This document shows, in pieces, positions 1 through 10,985 of a stretch of 64,000 bases of DNA (its first letter is position 1; each line of letters begins with the position of its first letter). Source of the DNA: Alviniconcha marisindica (taxonomy: Eukaryota > Mollusca > Gastropoda > Provannidae). Under the pieces are notes generated by a model. The model ran no database searches. It saw nothing but the letters and a program-made list of their open reading frames with translations, and had not been told where the DNA came from. The translations under genes and the position numbers were made by a program. The DNA is taken from contig JABMCL010000316.1 in assembly GCA_018857735.1 (NCBI GenBank), positions 176,418 to 240,417 on the forward strand, in the 5' to 3' direction.

Positions 1-1220
1 TTGTTGACTATCATCATCCCTATGTCCCTTAGACCAATACAGCTGGCACTGTAGACTATCATCATCCCTATGTCCCTTAGACCAATACAGTTGGCACTGT
101 CGACTATCATCATCCCTATGTCCTTTAGACCAATACAGCTGGCACTGTTGACTATGGTCATCCCTGTCTATGTCCCTTAGACCAATACAGTTGGCACTGT
201 TGACTATGGTCATCCCTATGTCCCTTAGACCAATACAGCTGGCACTGTTGACTATCATCATCCCTATGTCCCTTAGACCAATACAACTGGCACTGTTGAC
301 TATCATCATCCCTATGTCCCTTAGACCAATACAGCTGGCACTGTTGACTATGATCATCCCCATGTCCCTTAGACCAATACAGCTGGCACTGTTGACTATC
401 ATCATCCCTATGTCCCTTAGACCAATACAGCTGGCACTGTTGACTATCATCATCCCTATGTCCCTTAGACCAATACAGCAGCCACTGTTGACTATGGTCA
501 TCCCTATGTCCCTTAGACCAATACAGCTGGCACTGTTGACTATCATCATCCCTATGTCCCTTAGACCAATACAGCTGGCACTGTTGACTATCATCATCCC
601 TATGTCCCTTAGACCAATACAGTTGGCACTGTTGACTATCATCATCCCTATGTCCCTTAGACCAATACAGCTGGCACTGTTGACTATGGTCATCCCTGTC
701 TATGTCCCTTAGACCAATACAGTTGGCACTGTTGACTATGGTCATCCCTATGTCCCTTAGACCAATACAGCTGGCACTGTTGACTATGGTCATCCCTATG
801 TCCCTTAGACCAATACAGCAGCCACTGTTGACTATCATCATCCCTATGTCCCTTAGACCAATACAACTGGCACTGTTGACTATGATCATCCCTATGTCCC
901 TTAGACCAATACAGATGGCACTGTTGACTATCATCATCCCTATGTCCCTTAGACCAATACAGCTGGCACTGTTGACTATGGTCATCCCTGTCTATGTCCC
1001 TTAGACCAATACAGCTGGCACTGTTGACTATGACCATCCCTATGTCCCTTAGACCAATACAGCTGGCACTGTTGACTATCATCATCCCTGTCTATGTCCC
1101 TTAGACCAATACAGCTGGCACTGCTGATTATCATCATCCCTATGTCCCTTAGACCAATACAGCAGGCACTGTTGAATAAGATCGTCCTCGTCTACATCCA
1201 TTAGATCAATACAGTGTTGA
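1..1220. repeat. 48-bp minisatellite, about 25 units
   Basis: The unit contains cctatgtcccttagaccaat; 48 bp gives an in-frame 16-residue artefact on both strands. Some units carry a 6-bp insertion (ctgtct). The last units (1160-1220) are diverged. The array lies between the last visible CHTOP exon and the left edge. Confidence 0.95.
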
Positions 1221-1588
1221 ATATGATGGTCTTTTCTAAGGTGGGTGATAGCCATGTGTGAATGTGCTCTGAATGTTTCTGTGTGGAGCTAAAAGTAAAA
1301 CAAGTGCTTCACTTTCTTTTTCTTTTTTTTGTAAACCCAAAAACCCAATCCCCCCCCCTCCCTCCAACAATTCTTTCCCACAGTGGAAAGTCAGTTCTAG
1401 TGCCATAGAAATTTGCATTTCAAAGGACAATTCCAATGCCTACTGAATCACCTCTGTGGTTTCTTCCTTTAGAAACAAAAACATTGTGGGTACAGTTAAA
1501 TACAGCACTTAAGCTGAAGCAAAATTCAAACAGCAAACTGGCCACATTCTTTATCTGAACAATTTGTATCATATTCCCATGCAACAGG
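1221..1588. other. No gene recognised; CHTOP intron or 3' region
   Basis: Contains short poly-T and poly-C runs near 1315-1365. No CHTOP C-terminal codons were found on the minus strand. Confidence 0.5.
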
Positions 1589-1608
1589 CTAGAGAAGTGA
1601 AGTCTGAC

Positions 1609-1789
1609 CTCGACCTCTCATTGGTGGCACACTGCCGCCCTGGCCACGGCCCCCACGAAATCCTCGAGGCATCCCTCTGTTGATGTTGACCTGTCCTCGG
1701 CCTCTCATGGTCTGACCTCCACGGCCCACCGCATCCAGGTTGAGACGCGCCTTGATGTTGCCCCGGCCCAGGCGCTGCTTCAAGCTGCG
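1609..1789 (-). CDS. CHTOP: CHTOP coding exon 3 (RG-rich region)
   Basis: It opens in phase 0 after cttacag and reads RSLKQRLGRGNIKARLNLD, then GRGGQTMRGRGQVNINRGMP and more RG/RGG motifs, the arginine-methylation region. The open frame runs on to a TAG at 1589-1591 (…QTSLL). I place the exon end at 1609 because GAG|GTCAGA is a usable donor (GTCAG donors recur in this window) and the family has a further C-terminal domain. If that donor is not used, the protein stops at 1589 and is truncated. Confidence 0.8.
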
Positions 1790-4148
1790 CTGTAAGACAA
1801 GGATACAGAAGATGTTACCATTACTGGTAACAAACAGGCATGCTGCACGGAGGATCCTTCAGCCATTGTTGGACCACTTTCTGCCATCCACTGGCATTAT
1901 ACAGTGATCCCTGGGTTACTAGTTGTGGTACAAAGCCAACTGATAAAACCAACACAGCACAATCCACTCCCAAATTTACCATGACATCACCATAGTTGAC
2001 TGGGTTTAAAAAACAACAACAGTTTCCACCTTCACACCCACACATGTGGACAGGCACCTAGTTACCGCCCTTTACAAATGGCTGTGTGGGTAAAGACTTG
2101 ATACTATCTGCTACCTTATGTCCAACTGTGTGAAGAAAGCATGTTTAGAATTTTGAGATAGTCCATGCATAACCACACATGCCAGCATCCTCACAAATTC
2201 AATGAGCTTGCTACAAAAAGTGAAAAGTGCAATGGTCGACATCCACCTTCGAAAACTCCTGTCAGTGTACTACCTTGGACATGCCAGAGTGAAGGGAAAT
2301 GACTGAGCAGATAGACTGGCAGGCAAAGCAACCATCACAACTGGCTTGTGTCTTGGAAGATCTGAAGTGTTGAGGAGCTTGAGACACTACATGCGAGCAC
2401 AAAGCCAAGGACATCACAGCATCAATCGCCTGGTGGAGAGAGGTGTGGAAAGAGGAAGCACAGATGACCTTTTTTGAAAGGACAAGCAAGGGCCATTGTC
2501 AATCAGACGAACATTAAAACTGTTTCAAAAGCAATGTCAGGGAAACTTCTGTGAGATGGGGTGGAGCACATATGGGCTTTTCCAAGCTCATAGATACCAT
2601 CTTCAACTGAACTGAACTACCTTCACCACTTTGAACAAGAGCACACCATACACTACACAAATCTCACCTGCTGTTGGGGAGGAGGCATGTTCATAGGCAT
2701 GTTCATGTTCATGCTGTTCATATTGTCCATGGCTCCACTGGGGTATGGGTTCATGTTCATATTCAGCCCTGGTCGGTTGGCCAGTTGTTGGGCCAGGCGT
2801 CGGTTTGCTGCCGACGCTTGCTGTTGAGCCACCATGTTGGAGCGGATGTTCTGCACCGTTGGCTGTGGTCGCGCATGTTGCTGTATGCTGGTGAAACTTG
2901 GGAACCAAGGGAGAGCAATTGCCACTTTGTTTTAAGACAGCCAAATGGAGTTGCTGTTGTTTCCCTTTCAATTCTCAACATCTTCCCCCTCCTGATTTTA
3001 CATAGTCAAATGGAGGGGACTGGGTGGGGTTCCCTTTAAGTTCTCAACATCTTCCCCCTCCTGATTTTACATAGCCAAATGGGGGGGGCTGGGGGGGGTT
3101 CCCCTTTCAATTCTCAACATCTTGCCCCACCTGATTTTACATAGCCAAATGGAGGGGGCTAGGTGGGGCTCCCTTTCAATTCCCAACATCTTCCCCCTCC
3201 TGATTTTAAACAGCCAAAATGGAGGGGACTGGGTGGGGTTCCCCTTTCAATTCTCAACATCTTCCCCCTCCTGATTTTACTCAGCCAAAATGGAGGGGTG
3301 GAGCTTCCCCCTTTCAAACTTTACAGTTTTCCCTCCTTCATAATGAAATGGTGACTTTTCTCAGACCCACCAATGGCTTCTGATATTACTCTTTTTGTGG
3401 GCTTTGCTTTTCTTCCTCCTCCTCAGATGTCAAATACGTGCTATTAACATGAACTTCTGTTCACAAGTGTCTTTACAATCATACCGCACAAACACTATTC
3501 TTTTCCTGTGGCATGCAAAAGACTGCACATCTTGTGCCCGTCTTCTCTCCTCTCATTCTTTACTCTGCTCTAATTCTGTGTTCCCAAGATGCAATTCTGG
3601 CATGACCTCCGACTGATCTGACAGAACAGCAGCCATGCACTGCTGCTCTTCCTGGATTCTACACTTTCACGTTCCATGCAGCTAAAGACGAGCCAAGATC
3701 CACCCACAAGCTTTACCGTGGTGCCGCTTCCTAACCCAGCATGATGCGGTCAGCCACGTAGCAGAATTAACAAGGCATGCTGAAACTCAAAGGGTTCCCA
3801 CTTTGTAAGGAACCACATTTCACCAATGCCTTTGCAGATAAACCAATGATTATCTGCCTGCTCAAGATGTCAATCTTTTGTCATCAACTTGTGGTGGAAT
3901 GCTCAACTCATCAATGACTCATCATACATCAAATAGGTGGCTACAGTATAAAACAAGGCAGGATGAAACCTTTCTGGTACCTCCAAAGGTGACCAGGTTT
4001 CACCTCTGCCCTCACAGACCACCATCAGGCCGCCTGCGCTTCACCTAGTATCCAGGTCAACCATTTGGGGAACACGTTCTCACCGATCATTCAATGACAT
4101 CTTTGTTGTGCTTTTGAGCACTATCTTTGTTGGAACTTGTGCAGACAT
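1609..4148 (-). CDS. CHTOP: CHTOP-like (chromatin target of PRMT1), partial gene, 3' end outside window
   Basis: CHTOP is a nuclear arginine/glycine-rich protein of the TREX mRNA-export machinery and a PRMT1 methylation target (known for the family). Three coding exons are visible on the minus strand: 4148-4084, 2896-2668 and 1789-1609. They join in phase (2, then 0). The start reads MSAQVPTKIVLKSTTKMSL, nearly the vertebrate N-terminus; the second exon carries NIRSNM and NRRLAQQLANRP; the third carries SLKQRLGRGNIKARL followed by an RG-rich stretch. About 158 residues are present against roughly 250 in vertebrates. The acidic C-terminal region with the DxYM motif was not found and should lie left of position 1. 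The last intron holds a retrotransposon fossil. The gene diverges from MNS1. The identification is strong; the last exon end is less certain. Confidence 0.9.
2225..2590 (+). pseudogene. Fossil non-LTR retrotransposon RNase H fragment
   Basis: Plus-strand translation gives YLGHARVKGND, a stop, then ADRLAGKATITTGLCLGRSE, VLRSLRHYMRAQSQGHHSIN and RLVERGVERGS, followed by stops and frameshifts. This matches the RNase H C-terminus (GHxxVxGNExAD) and tail of I/Jockey-type elements. It is 5'-truncated and inactive, and sits in the CHTOP intron antisense to the gene. Confidence 0.7.
2668..2896 (-). CDS. CHTOP: CHTOP coding exon 2 (UAP56/ALYREF-binding-like N-terminal region)
   Basis: 229 nt. It opens after ttcccaag with T, completing an Arg codon, then FTSIQQHARPQPTVQNIRSN, which matches the family segment after MSLNER. 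NRRLAQQLANRP follows, then a Met/Asn/Pro-rich lineage-specific tail ending PPPQQQ at a GTGAGA donor (2667 downward). A second cag acceptor 16 nt inside (before 2880) would break the phase with exon 1, so the upstream AAG acceptor is preferred. Confidence 0.9.
2963..3330. repeat. 69-71-bp tandem repeat, about five copies
   Basis: Units start ccctttcaattctcaacat and include cttccccctcctgatttta. The array lies about 70 bp upstream (minus-strand sense) of CHTOP coding exon 2. Confidence 0.9.
3331..4083. other. CHTOP intron, nothing recognised
   Basis: Ordinary-complexity sequence between CHTOP coding exons 1 and 2, with no repeat family or coding signal that I recognise. Confidence 0.5.
4084..4148 (-). 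CDS. CHTOP: CHTOP coding exon 1 (22 codons, start codon)
   Basis: A short first coding exon. ATG is at 4148-4146 and the exon ends in phase 2 at the donor GTGAGA (4083 downward). It encodes MSAQVPTKIVLKSTTKMSL then NDR, with the last codon (CG+T) completed by the next exon. The start is supported by near-identity to the conserved CHTOP N-terminus. Thirteen bases of 5'UTR precede it, up to an acceptor (cttacag) just above 4161, so an upstream non-coding exon must exist further right. Confidence 0.9.
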
Positions 4149-4161
4149 TTCTCAGGACAAT

Positions 4162-4813
4162 CTGTAAGTCAGTTAAGAAAAAAATCTGCTGAACATTTAA
4201 ATATAATATATATACATGTAACATAATAATATTCAAAAGACAAAAGCTATGCCACCTGCCAGCATATCAGTATTATTACAAAGATACAGAATTACAGCTA
4301 GGTGATGTTAAAAAATGTGCACACATACAATTGTGGGTGAACTTAACACTTTGAAATCTTTAGGGTCACTCACTCATTGCTCTGGTTTCAGTTTCACCCC
4401 AAAAATGTGTTAGATATCCGACTAGCTTGCACCTTTAGCCAAACCAACATTAAACAACTGAGAAGTGCGACTTGCTCAGTCCCTGATTCAGTGATTTGGT
4501 GAACCAAGGTGGTGATGGTGGGGGCAGGCAAGACCAACTGAGTGCAGAACAGAACCAACCATATGTAAAATGCGACAGTGCCAATAGCACCCAGGGCTCC
4601 CTACATAATAATTAATATATACTAATACTGTGTTAATCACGCACAGGCATGTATCCAAAAACTTAGCAAAATGCTCCCCCTCAGCCACTGTGTCCCTAGA
4701 TAAGTACTGAAAATCACTGTCACTCTTCTTTCCTAATCCTATAGCATCCAGTGTCAACATTATGAATGCACTTTTTGTGCATGCTGGATTATTTTGGTGT
4801 TTCCATAATCTAT
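4162..4813. other. CHTOP 5' intron, nothing recognised
   Basis: AT-rich sequence with short ORFs only. It should be intronic between the CHTOP 5'UTR exon and the ATG exon. Confidence 0.45.
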
Positions 4814-5591
4814 TTAACCCACTTTGCCCCAGGCTGCCCATCACCACCTGCTATTTTTTCTTACTGCATGACTGCCTGATAGTGATAGTGGCCAGTAACC
4901 ACACGCTCCATACCGGCATCCCAGCAAATCCCATGCAAACAGGAATGGGATTCTCATGAGATTTGTAGCCTCACTTCCACTAAACAGCACCACTTCTGGC
5001 GATGACCTTTGTTCAAAGTTTGGTCGAGTTTGAGAGACGCTGTGAAGTTGTGAGATGGTCACACAATAGATGCACAAAAATAAACAAAAGCCCTACGTTA
5101 GCAATGGCATCAGAACTTCATCCTCTGAGATCTGAACTGCAAATTTTGCTCAGTCACTTACCCTGGGCACCCTAACAAACTCATGGAGCTTTGCCTTCAG
5201 AAATTCAAACTGGAAATTTGGTTATTGGTTACCCTGTAGGCACCCTAATACCCGACATTCAGATGTGGACATTCTGATGTTTTTTTAATTTTATTTTTTA
5301 TGCTTTTATTTTTGAGTGACATTCAAACGAGGCCATTTATGATTTTGGAGAAAAACAATTAAAGCTTTTATTTTTTATTTTTGAGTTTAAAAAAAATCTA
5401 ATCCTGTTGGATATACAAGAACAATGTATTTGCAAAACTGGGAAAATACAAAGTGAGCTGAAACTATTATTTGGTGTTTATTATTGATTTTTAAAATAGT
5501 AACTGTATCCTGGGATCATTCGACAGTTACTTCCCTTTGCATGGGATTTCATAGAGAAAGGGCAGCAGCAGGTCTGGGACAAGTGGGTTAA
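4814..5591. mobile_element. TTAA-flanked element, copy 1 (about 770 bp)
   Basis: Bounded by TTAA at 4814-4817 and 5588-5591. The ends read CCCACTTTGCCCCAGGCTG and, inverted, CCCACTTGTCCCAGACC, so it has terminal inverted repeats starting CCC inside TTAA, as in piggyBac-type elements. It is the reverse complement of the element at 5890-6599, about 80% similar by eye. No transposase is seen, so it is non-autonomous. Confidence 0.7.
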
Positions 5592-5889
5592 TTGACATGG
5601 ATTACAGGATCTTTAATGAGTGGATGTGATCTTTCTGCATGCATATGTGGGGATCTGGGTTTAATACTATAGTCTCACCCAAAAGATTTTTGTAGCCTGC
5701 AGAGAATTTGACTCCAGAGAAATCTCAGGATGTGCACAAAGCCTAGAGCATAAATCATAATGGTCGCCCATCCATTTGGTGACCACACTCGATCGTGCTT
5801 AACTTTGGCTTTCGAGAGTGAGTACTCTTGCTCAATACCACCAACTCTCCAGTCATTGTGGTACATTTCCCAACTTTGCATGAGGTCAG

Positions 5890-6599
5890 TCAACCCACTT
5901 GGCCCCAGACCAGCCGCTGCCCTTTCACTACAAAATCCCTTGTGAAGGGAAGTAACTGTATCAAATGATCTCGGCAGACAACTTTAAAAATCAATAATAA
6001 ACATCAAACAAAAGTTTCAGCCCACTTCGTATTTTTCCCAGTTTGCAAATACAGTGTTCTTGTATATCCAACAGGTTTTGATTTTTTTCACTAAAGAATA
6101 AAAGCATAAAAATGAAAGAAATCCCAAGTCAGAAATGTCCACATCTGAATGTCGGGTTTCGGGGGACCTACGGGGTAACCGGCTTTGCAAAATTTCCAGT
6201 TTGAATCTCCAAAGATGAAGCTCCATGAGTTTGTTAGGGTGCCCACGGTAAGCGACTGAGCCAAATTTGCATTCAAATCTCAAAGGATGAAGCTCCGACG
6301 CCATCGCTAACAGTAGGGCTTTTGTTTATTTTTGGCCATCTATCGCACGTCCACCTCACAACTTTGAAAATTCACAGCGTCTCTCAAACTTCGCCGAACT
6401 TCGAACTAACGACATTGCCGGAAGTAGTAATCAATAGCGGAAACAAGGCTACAAGTCTCACGAGAATCCTGTTCCTATTTGCATAAGCCGAGATACTAGT
6501 ATGGAGTGTCTGCTAGCCAGCTGCTACCAGGTGGTCTGGGGTTTCGTGGTAAGGAAAAAGAGCGGGCGGTGACGGGCGGTCTGGGGCCAAGTGGGTTAA
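5890..6599. mobile_element. TTAA-flanked element, copy 2, inverted relative to copy 1
   Basis: The left end is TCAA (decayed TTAA) then CCCACTTGGCCCCAGACC; the right end is the same inverted repeat followed by TTAA at 6596-6599. Body about 702 bp. It contains a 95-codon minus-strand frame (6304-6017) starting MASELHPLRFECKFG that is broken in copy 1, and an ETS-like CCGGAAGT at about 6419. Whether the frame was ever coding is unknown. Confidence 0.7.
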
Positions 6600-8280
6600 A
6601 AGTGTTATTATCTAGCTTTTAAGTATCTGGCTTAGACCAATCTGGCACCGGCAACCAAGATAGAACTGTTGGAAGTTAAATTATAGTGCTCTAAAAAAGT
6701 AAAATTATTACAAATGCCAAGCAGAGGCATGCACTGCTGATGCTGGAACTAGAATGGATTTTATTTTTTACCCTTGAGGCAGGATCATGATGGGGAACCC
6801 TGGGAACCAGTGCCACAGCCACCACTCCTGGGCGCTTCAGATGGGGTTGTTAACTCCCTCGACTTTAATCTGGCATCACTTAAGTCCCTTGGCTGCTTCT
6901 GCTGCCAGTGCGTGCTTTCTTCACACTGAAAGGCAGTGACAGTGAATTTGTGAAGTTTACAGTGCCAACTTTAGAAGCATTTTTGAAGGCCTGTAGTCAG
7001 AATGTGTCTGGCAAAAATCAATAACTTGTTCAGTTGCTCACAGGCTAGTCATTCTAGTATTCTACAGGATGCCATCATCCATCACATTTCTCCTGATTTT
7101 TTTGCAAATGCAACAGTATTGGCATTTTGCACTGCTTCGCAATTCTAAGTGCAACTTTCGTTGTTATACACATTATGAACTGTCGCCTACTCAGAAATCA
7201 GCCTACACAGCATGAACCAACGCCTGCTCAGAAACAGGCCTGGAAGCGGCTTCTGCAACCTCCTTTTTAACCTCCGCTCGACTTCTTGCGCGAAAGAGTA
7301 TGAAGGGCATTCACTTGTGCAAACCAGCTTTGCTGAACTGCCCAATATCCATCAAATATTATCAATAACATTAATACTATAATAAATGTCCATGAGATCA
7401 CCCCTGGAGGACCGCCATAGTATTGGCATTGTGGCAGCATGTGCTCAGAATAGGTAGTCCAAAGTGATTTTGAAAATCAATAGTTGACTATCACAGTATC
7501 AGACTTTATATATTTGCATAGATTTTTTTAAATCTGATTTCAGTGATACTAATTTTATGTTGATCACTTGAGTAGTTCCGAAGTTATGATTTTTTAAATA
7601 TTTAATCTTTTGCCCCAATTTGCCCACAAAATGCAAATCAGAGAAATCCTGAGATTTAAGGTCCCACCTGGAAGCTATTTTGCATATATCCTGTCTAATA
7701 TTTAGGAATCTCATTCTCCACAGTACAAATAATAGGCCCAATTTTTTGTAACCTTCATTTTTATTATTCTTCCAGATATTTATCATCAAACTTGCAAATT
7801 CATAAAAAATGCCGTCCGTCCATCTTAAAAATCATAACTCCTCTTCTACTTGTCCTATCACCTTACTTTTCGTACCAAAATAACAAAAGTTAAGAACTCT
7901 ACACGATGCCATACTTTTCTGATTGATCACAGGAAGACGAGGCATGAAGCTTTTCTCAACTGTAATTTTGATTGAGATTGGATCAAAAACACACAAGAAA
8001 TCCGTTATTGGAAATTGCTAAAAGTAGACCAACTTAGTTAAGTGGAATGCAACCGAGAGCACTTTGGACTACCTACTCAGAACACCGGCAACAGAATTAG
8101 TCGCTGAAAACATGAACCACCGCAGTCAAACTCAAAGCCTTCTCACATCTTGATCTTGATGTGATATGTCAATGGACGTAACTTTAGGTACACAGATGCA
8201 ACAGGAGGGGAGTGCGTTCGAGCATCTTTACTTCTTTGACTTAGCTAGTTAGCACATATGCAGTCAGTCAACACAACAAA
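6600..8280. other. Intergenic or intron DNA, one short inverted pair
   Basis: No gene recognised. About 30 bp around 7441-7467 (containing taggtagtccaaagtg) recurs inverted at about 8060-8087. The rest is AT-rich, non-repetitive sequence. Confidence 0.45.
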
Positions 8281-8849
8281 GGAGACGGTCAGAAATTCCT
8301 GGACCATTTTAAAAGTTATTTTGGGTCACAAATAACATCACAATCATTAAATTAGATCTGTATCTACCGATTACAGCCAAAATCCGCAACAAATGGTGAG
8401 TTTTACCATATATTTTTGGCTTTGATTGTTTCGAGTTGCTGTCACGGATTGCAAAAGGCAAATGAAGCCTACGAATTGCTGCTAGGTAAGCAGCCTCGTT
8501 AACAAGCTACAGCAATTAAAATAATAAAAACTGTGGAAAATTTACGGACAAATTTAAAATCTGCAAATGTTGTCGTTGAGACTAGAGTTGCAAGTATGAT
8601 TCAATTTTGATTGCCTTGCCAACTTCGACACGGAGGTTCACATTGTTACTGGGAAACTAGGTCAAATGTCAAAGCGCAACACTGATGCACTGACTCAAAA
8701 CAATCAAAGACAAAAAATATATGATAAAACTCACCGTTTGTTGCGGATTTTGGCTGTAATCAGTAGATATGGACCTCATTTAATGATTGTGATATTTGTG
8801 ACCCAAAATAACTTCTAAAATGGTCCAAGAATTTCCGACCGTCTCCTTG
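8281..8849. mobile_element. Foldback element: two inverted arms of about 158 bp, loop of about 255 bp
   Basis: The left arm (8281-8437, starting ggagacggtcagaaattcct) reappears reverse-complemented at 8692-8849 (ending aatttccgaccgtctcc), at roughly 85-90% by eye. The arms flank a unique loop. It fits a foldback or long-TIR MITE; no ORF. Confidence 0.65.
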
Positions 8850-9570
8850 GATTTTACCCAACAAAGAATTAAACAACGCAAATTAATATCCCATTTCTAT
8901 GTAAATTATAAAAAAATCTTTGAAAAAATCAGTCACGTAAAATGTAGTTCAGCTATTCTCTGCTGATACTGTGATAGTTTCACTCTAGAACATAATCATC
9001 AAGGGGGTGATTTTCGCTAGCATATTCAACTCTCCAGTGTGGTAATGAAACAATACATACACACATAAATGACTAAACAAGTAAGGATACATATCGACGA
9101 AACTTCAACAGCCGATGAAAAACCATAGACGCTGAATGAAACCGATTACTTTGTCTAGTATTCCAATTACTCCTAAATAGACGGAAATAATAATAATGAC
9201 TGTCACGCAGTTAATATTTTTGACCGCAAACAGTTCTACATCCAGTAGCAAATCATGCTGATTTCATATTAAAATTTACAGATCATGCTGATTTGCTATG
9301 GAGAATTTTAAAACGCGAATATAGGCTATAAAAGAGATGAAATGAAATAAAATCCCATAATTTTTGTAGACACCTCGAACCTGGCATAAGTCGAGTCCAT
9401 TTTTACGTAGGATGAAAGGTTGTTTCAGAAGTTTGATGTTGGGATACTGTGTCGTGCTATTCCTAAAGAAAAGCCATTCTAAACTAACATGTAAGACAAT
9501 TTGTAAACTTAAATGATTGTGTGCATCAAATATGCGGATTTCAATAGATTTACTTCTGTCTCAAAATCCT
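8850..9570. other. Intergenic, nothing recognised
   Basis: AT-rich DNA before the candidate MNS1 promoter, with a short direct repeat (atcatgctgattt) at 9252 and 9283. Confidence 0.45.
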
Positions 9571-9585
9571 ATCACCCCTAGCAAC
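9571..9585 (+). promoter_or_regulatory. Candidate RFX X-box upstream of MNS1
   Basis: The site reads ATCACC, a 3-nt spacer, then AGCAAC: one mismatch from the X-box consensus GTNRCC(N0-3)RGYAAC. It lies about 110 bp before a candidate first exon of the ciliary gene MNS1. Motile-cilium genes are commonly RFX/FOXJ1 targets (known). The motif is short, so a chance match is possible. Confidence 0.35.
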
Positions 9586-9599
9586 CTATCGACTTTAGA

Positions 9600-9691
9600 C
9601 CTCGCCAACATAACACGGATTTGGTGGAAGCCATTGTTTTCACCGCCAAAATATCGCTCAGAGCATTTCGTTTACATTAAATATCATCATG
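9600..9691 (+). other. MNS1: Candidate MNS1 first exon (5'UTR plus ATG at the donor)
   Basis: ATG at 9689-9691 is followed directly by the strong donor GTGAGTAGC. Joined to the exon at 17110 (phase 0) it gives Met-Ala-Ser-Ile-Asn. The start of the exon is not visible; 9600 is nominal. Vertebrate MNS1 has about 30 residues before this point, so another small coding exon could exist between here and 17110. Confidence 0.3.
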
Positions 9692-10104
9692 GTGAGTAGC
9701 AAAACAAAAAGTGCCTCTACTGTTCATTGATTTGTATGCATATTTGTCTAGATTTCTGAAAATGTGTGGCTGTTGTTAGTACTAAATAGTCAGATCCGCA
9801 GAAGTTGCCAGATTCAAATCTCCTTCTTTCTTGGATGCCCACAATCATGTTGATGATTACTCTGTCTCCGAGTCTCTCCTTTAAATACTATATAGTGCCA
9901 GTTTGAGCAAAAGCCCACATGCAGGTGTTGGGGGGAGGGGGGGAAGGCTGTTTGGAGGCACGCTTCATCAAGAAAACTTCTCGGGAACCTGGCAGTGTCG
10001 CCACCATTCTGACTGAACTGGTCTAAAACCACCCCAAGAAGGCGGAAGGTAACACTGACAGCGGCTGCTCTTCCTGTACAAGATAGCCACCCAACAATAT
10101 TGGC
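9692..10104. other. Putative MNS1 first intron, nothing recognised
   Basis: No repeat or gene that I can identify. A poly-G stretch occurs near 9930-9945. Confidence 0.4.
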
Positions 10105-10500
10105 GGTAATGGACATCACTCCAGTCACCTAGCTATATTGGCCGTAGAGGACTACATCACTCTGGACAGTCACCCAGCTATACCCCTGGCTGTAATGGAC
10201 ATCACTCCAGTCACCCAGCTATACTGGCCGTAGAGGAATACATCACTCCAGTCACCCAGCTATACTAGCTGTAGAGGACATCACTCCAGACACCCAGCTA
10301 TACCGGCCGTAGAGGACATTACACCAGTCACCCAGCTATACCAGCTGTTGAGGACTACATCACTCCAGTCACCCAGCTATACCAGCCATAGAGGACATCA
10401 CTCTAGTCACCCAGCTATACCAGCTGTAGAGGACTACATCACTCCAGTCACCCAGCTATACCAGCTGTAGAGGACTACATCACTCCAGTTGTACTACATC
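10105..10500. repeat. About 41-bp minisatellite (variable length)
   Basis: Units contain agtcacccagctatac then cgtagaggac(tac)atcactcc, about ten copies, with tac insertions that vary the period. Confidence 0.9.
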
Positions 10501-10854
10501 ACTCCTCTCAGGGACCTGTTAGTCCAAGGGCCATCCAAGTCTACAAGAACCTGGACATTATAGCGCAGTTTGCAAGAAACAACTTGCACTGGCTGGACTC
10601 CCATTAGCAAGTATTTTAAGGAGGTCCCTGGGACTCCCGACATGCCCCGTCCCTAATAACAATACGCCTTTGGTTTCTGCGGACGTTAAGCACCATGTTT
10701 ACTTACTTGCTCCCTGCTACAACTTTCAGAGGGTCCCTGGCCAGTTTTAAAGGGTCAAGTCTAATATGAAACAGCAGCCATGCAGAAGTATTCTGCATTG
10801 CATTTGATGCCCTTTGTCCCTTCAACAACTCAGCTCTGGTTTGATACACACCAG

Positions 10855-10985
10855 ATCTAACTTGTGCCAGTTGGACAGCTGATACATACCGGATCTAACT
10901 TTTTCTGCCAGACAGCTGATACATACCGGATCTAACTTTTTCTGCCAGACAGCTGGTACATACCGGATCTAACTTTTTCTGCCTT
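10855..10985. repeat. 38-bp satellite, left segment
   Basis: Copies of gatacataccggatctaac. This is the left part of the large array at 12508-15105, cut off by the nested retrotransposon ends. Confidence 0.85.

Noticed and set aside
1..1220. CRISPR-like array
   Set aside because: Contiguous units without unique spacers, in eukaryotic DNA; it is a minisatellite.
2262..2489. 75-codon minus-strand frame
   Set aside because: It is the antisense shadow of the RNase H fossil read on the plus strand.
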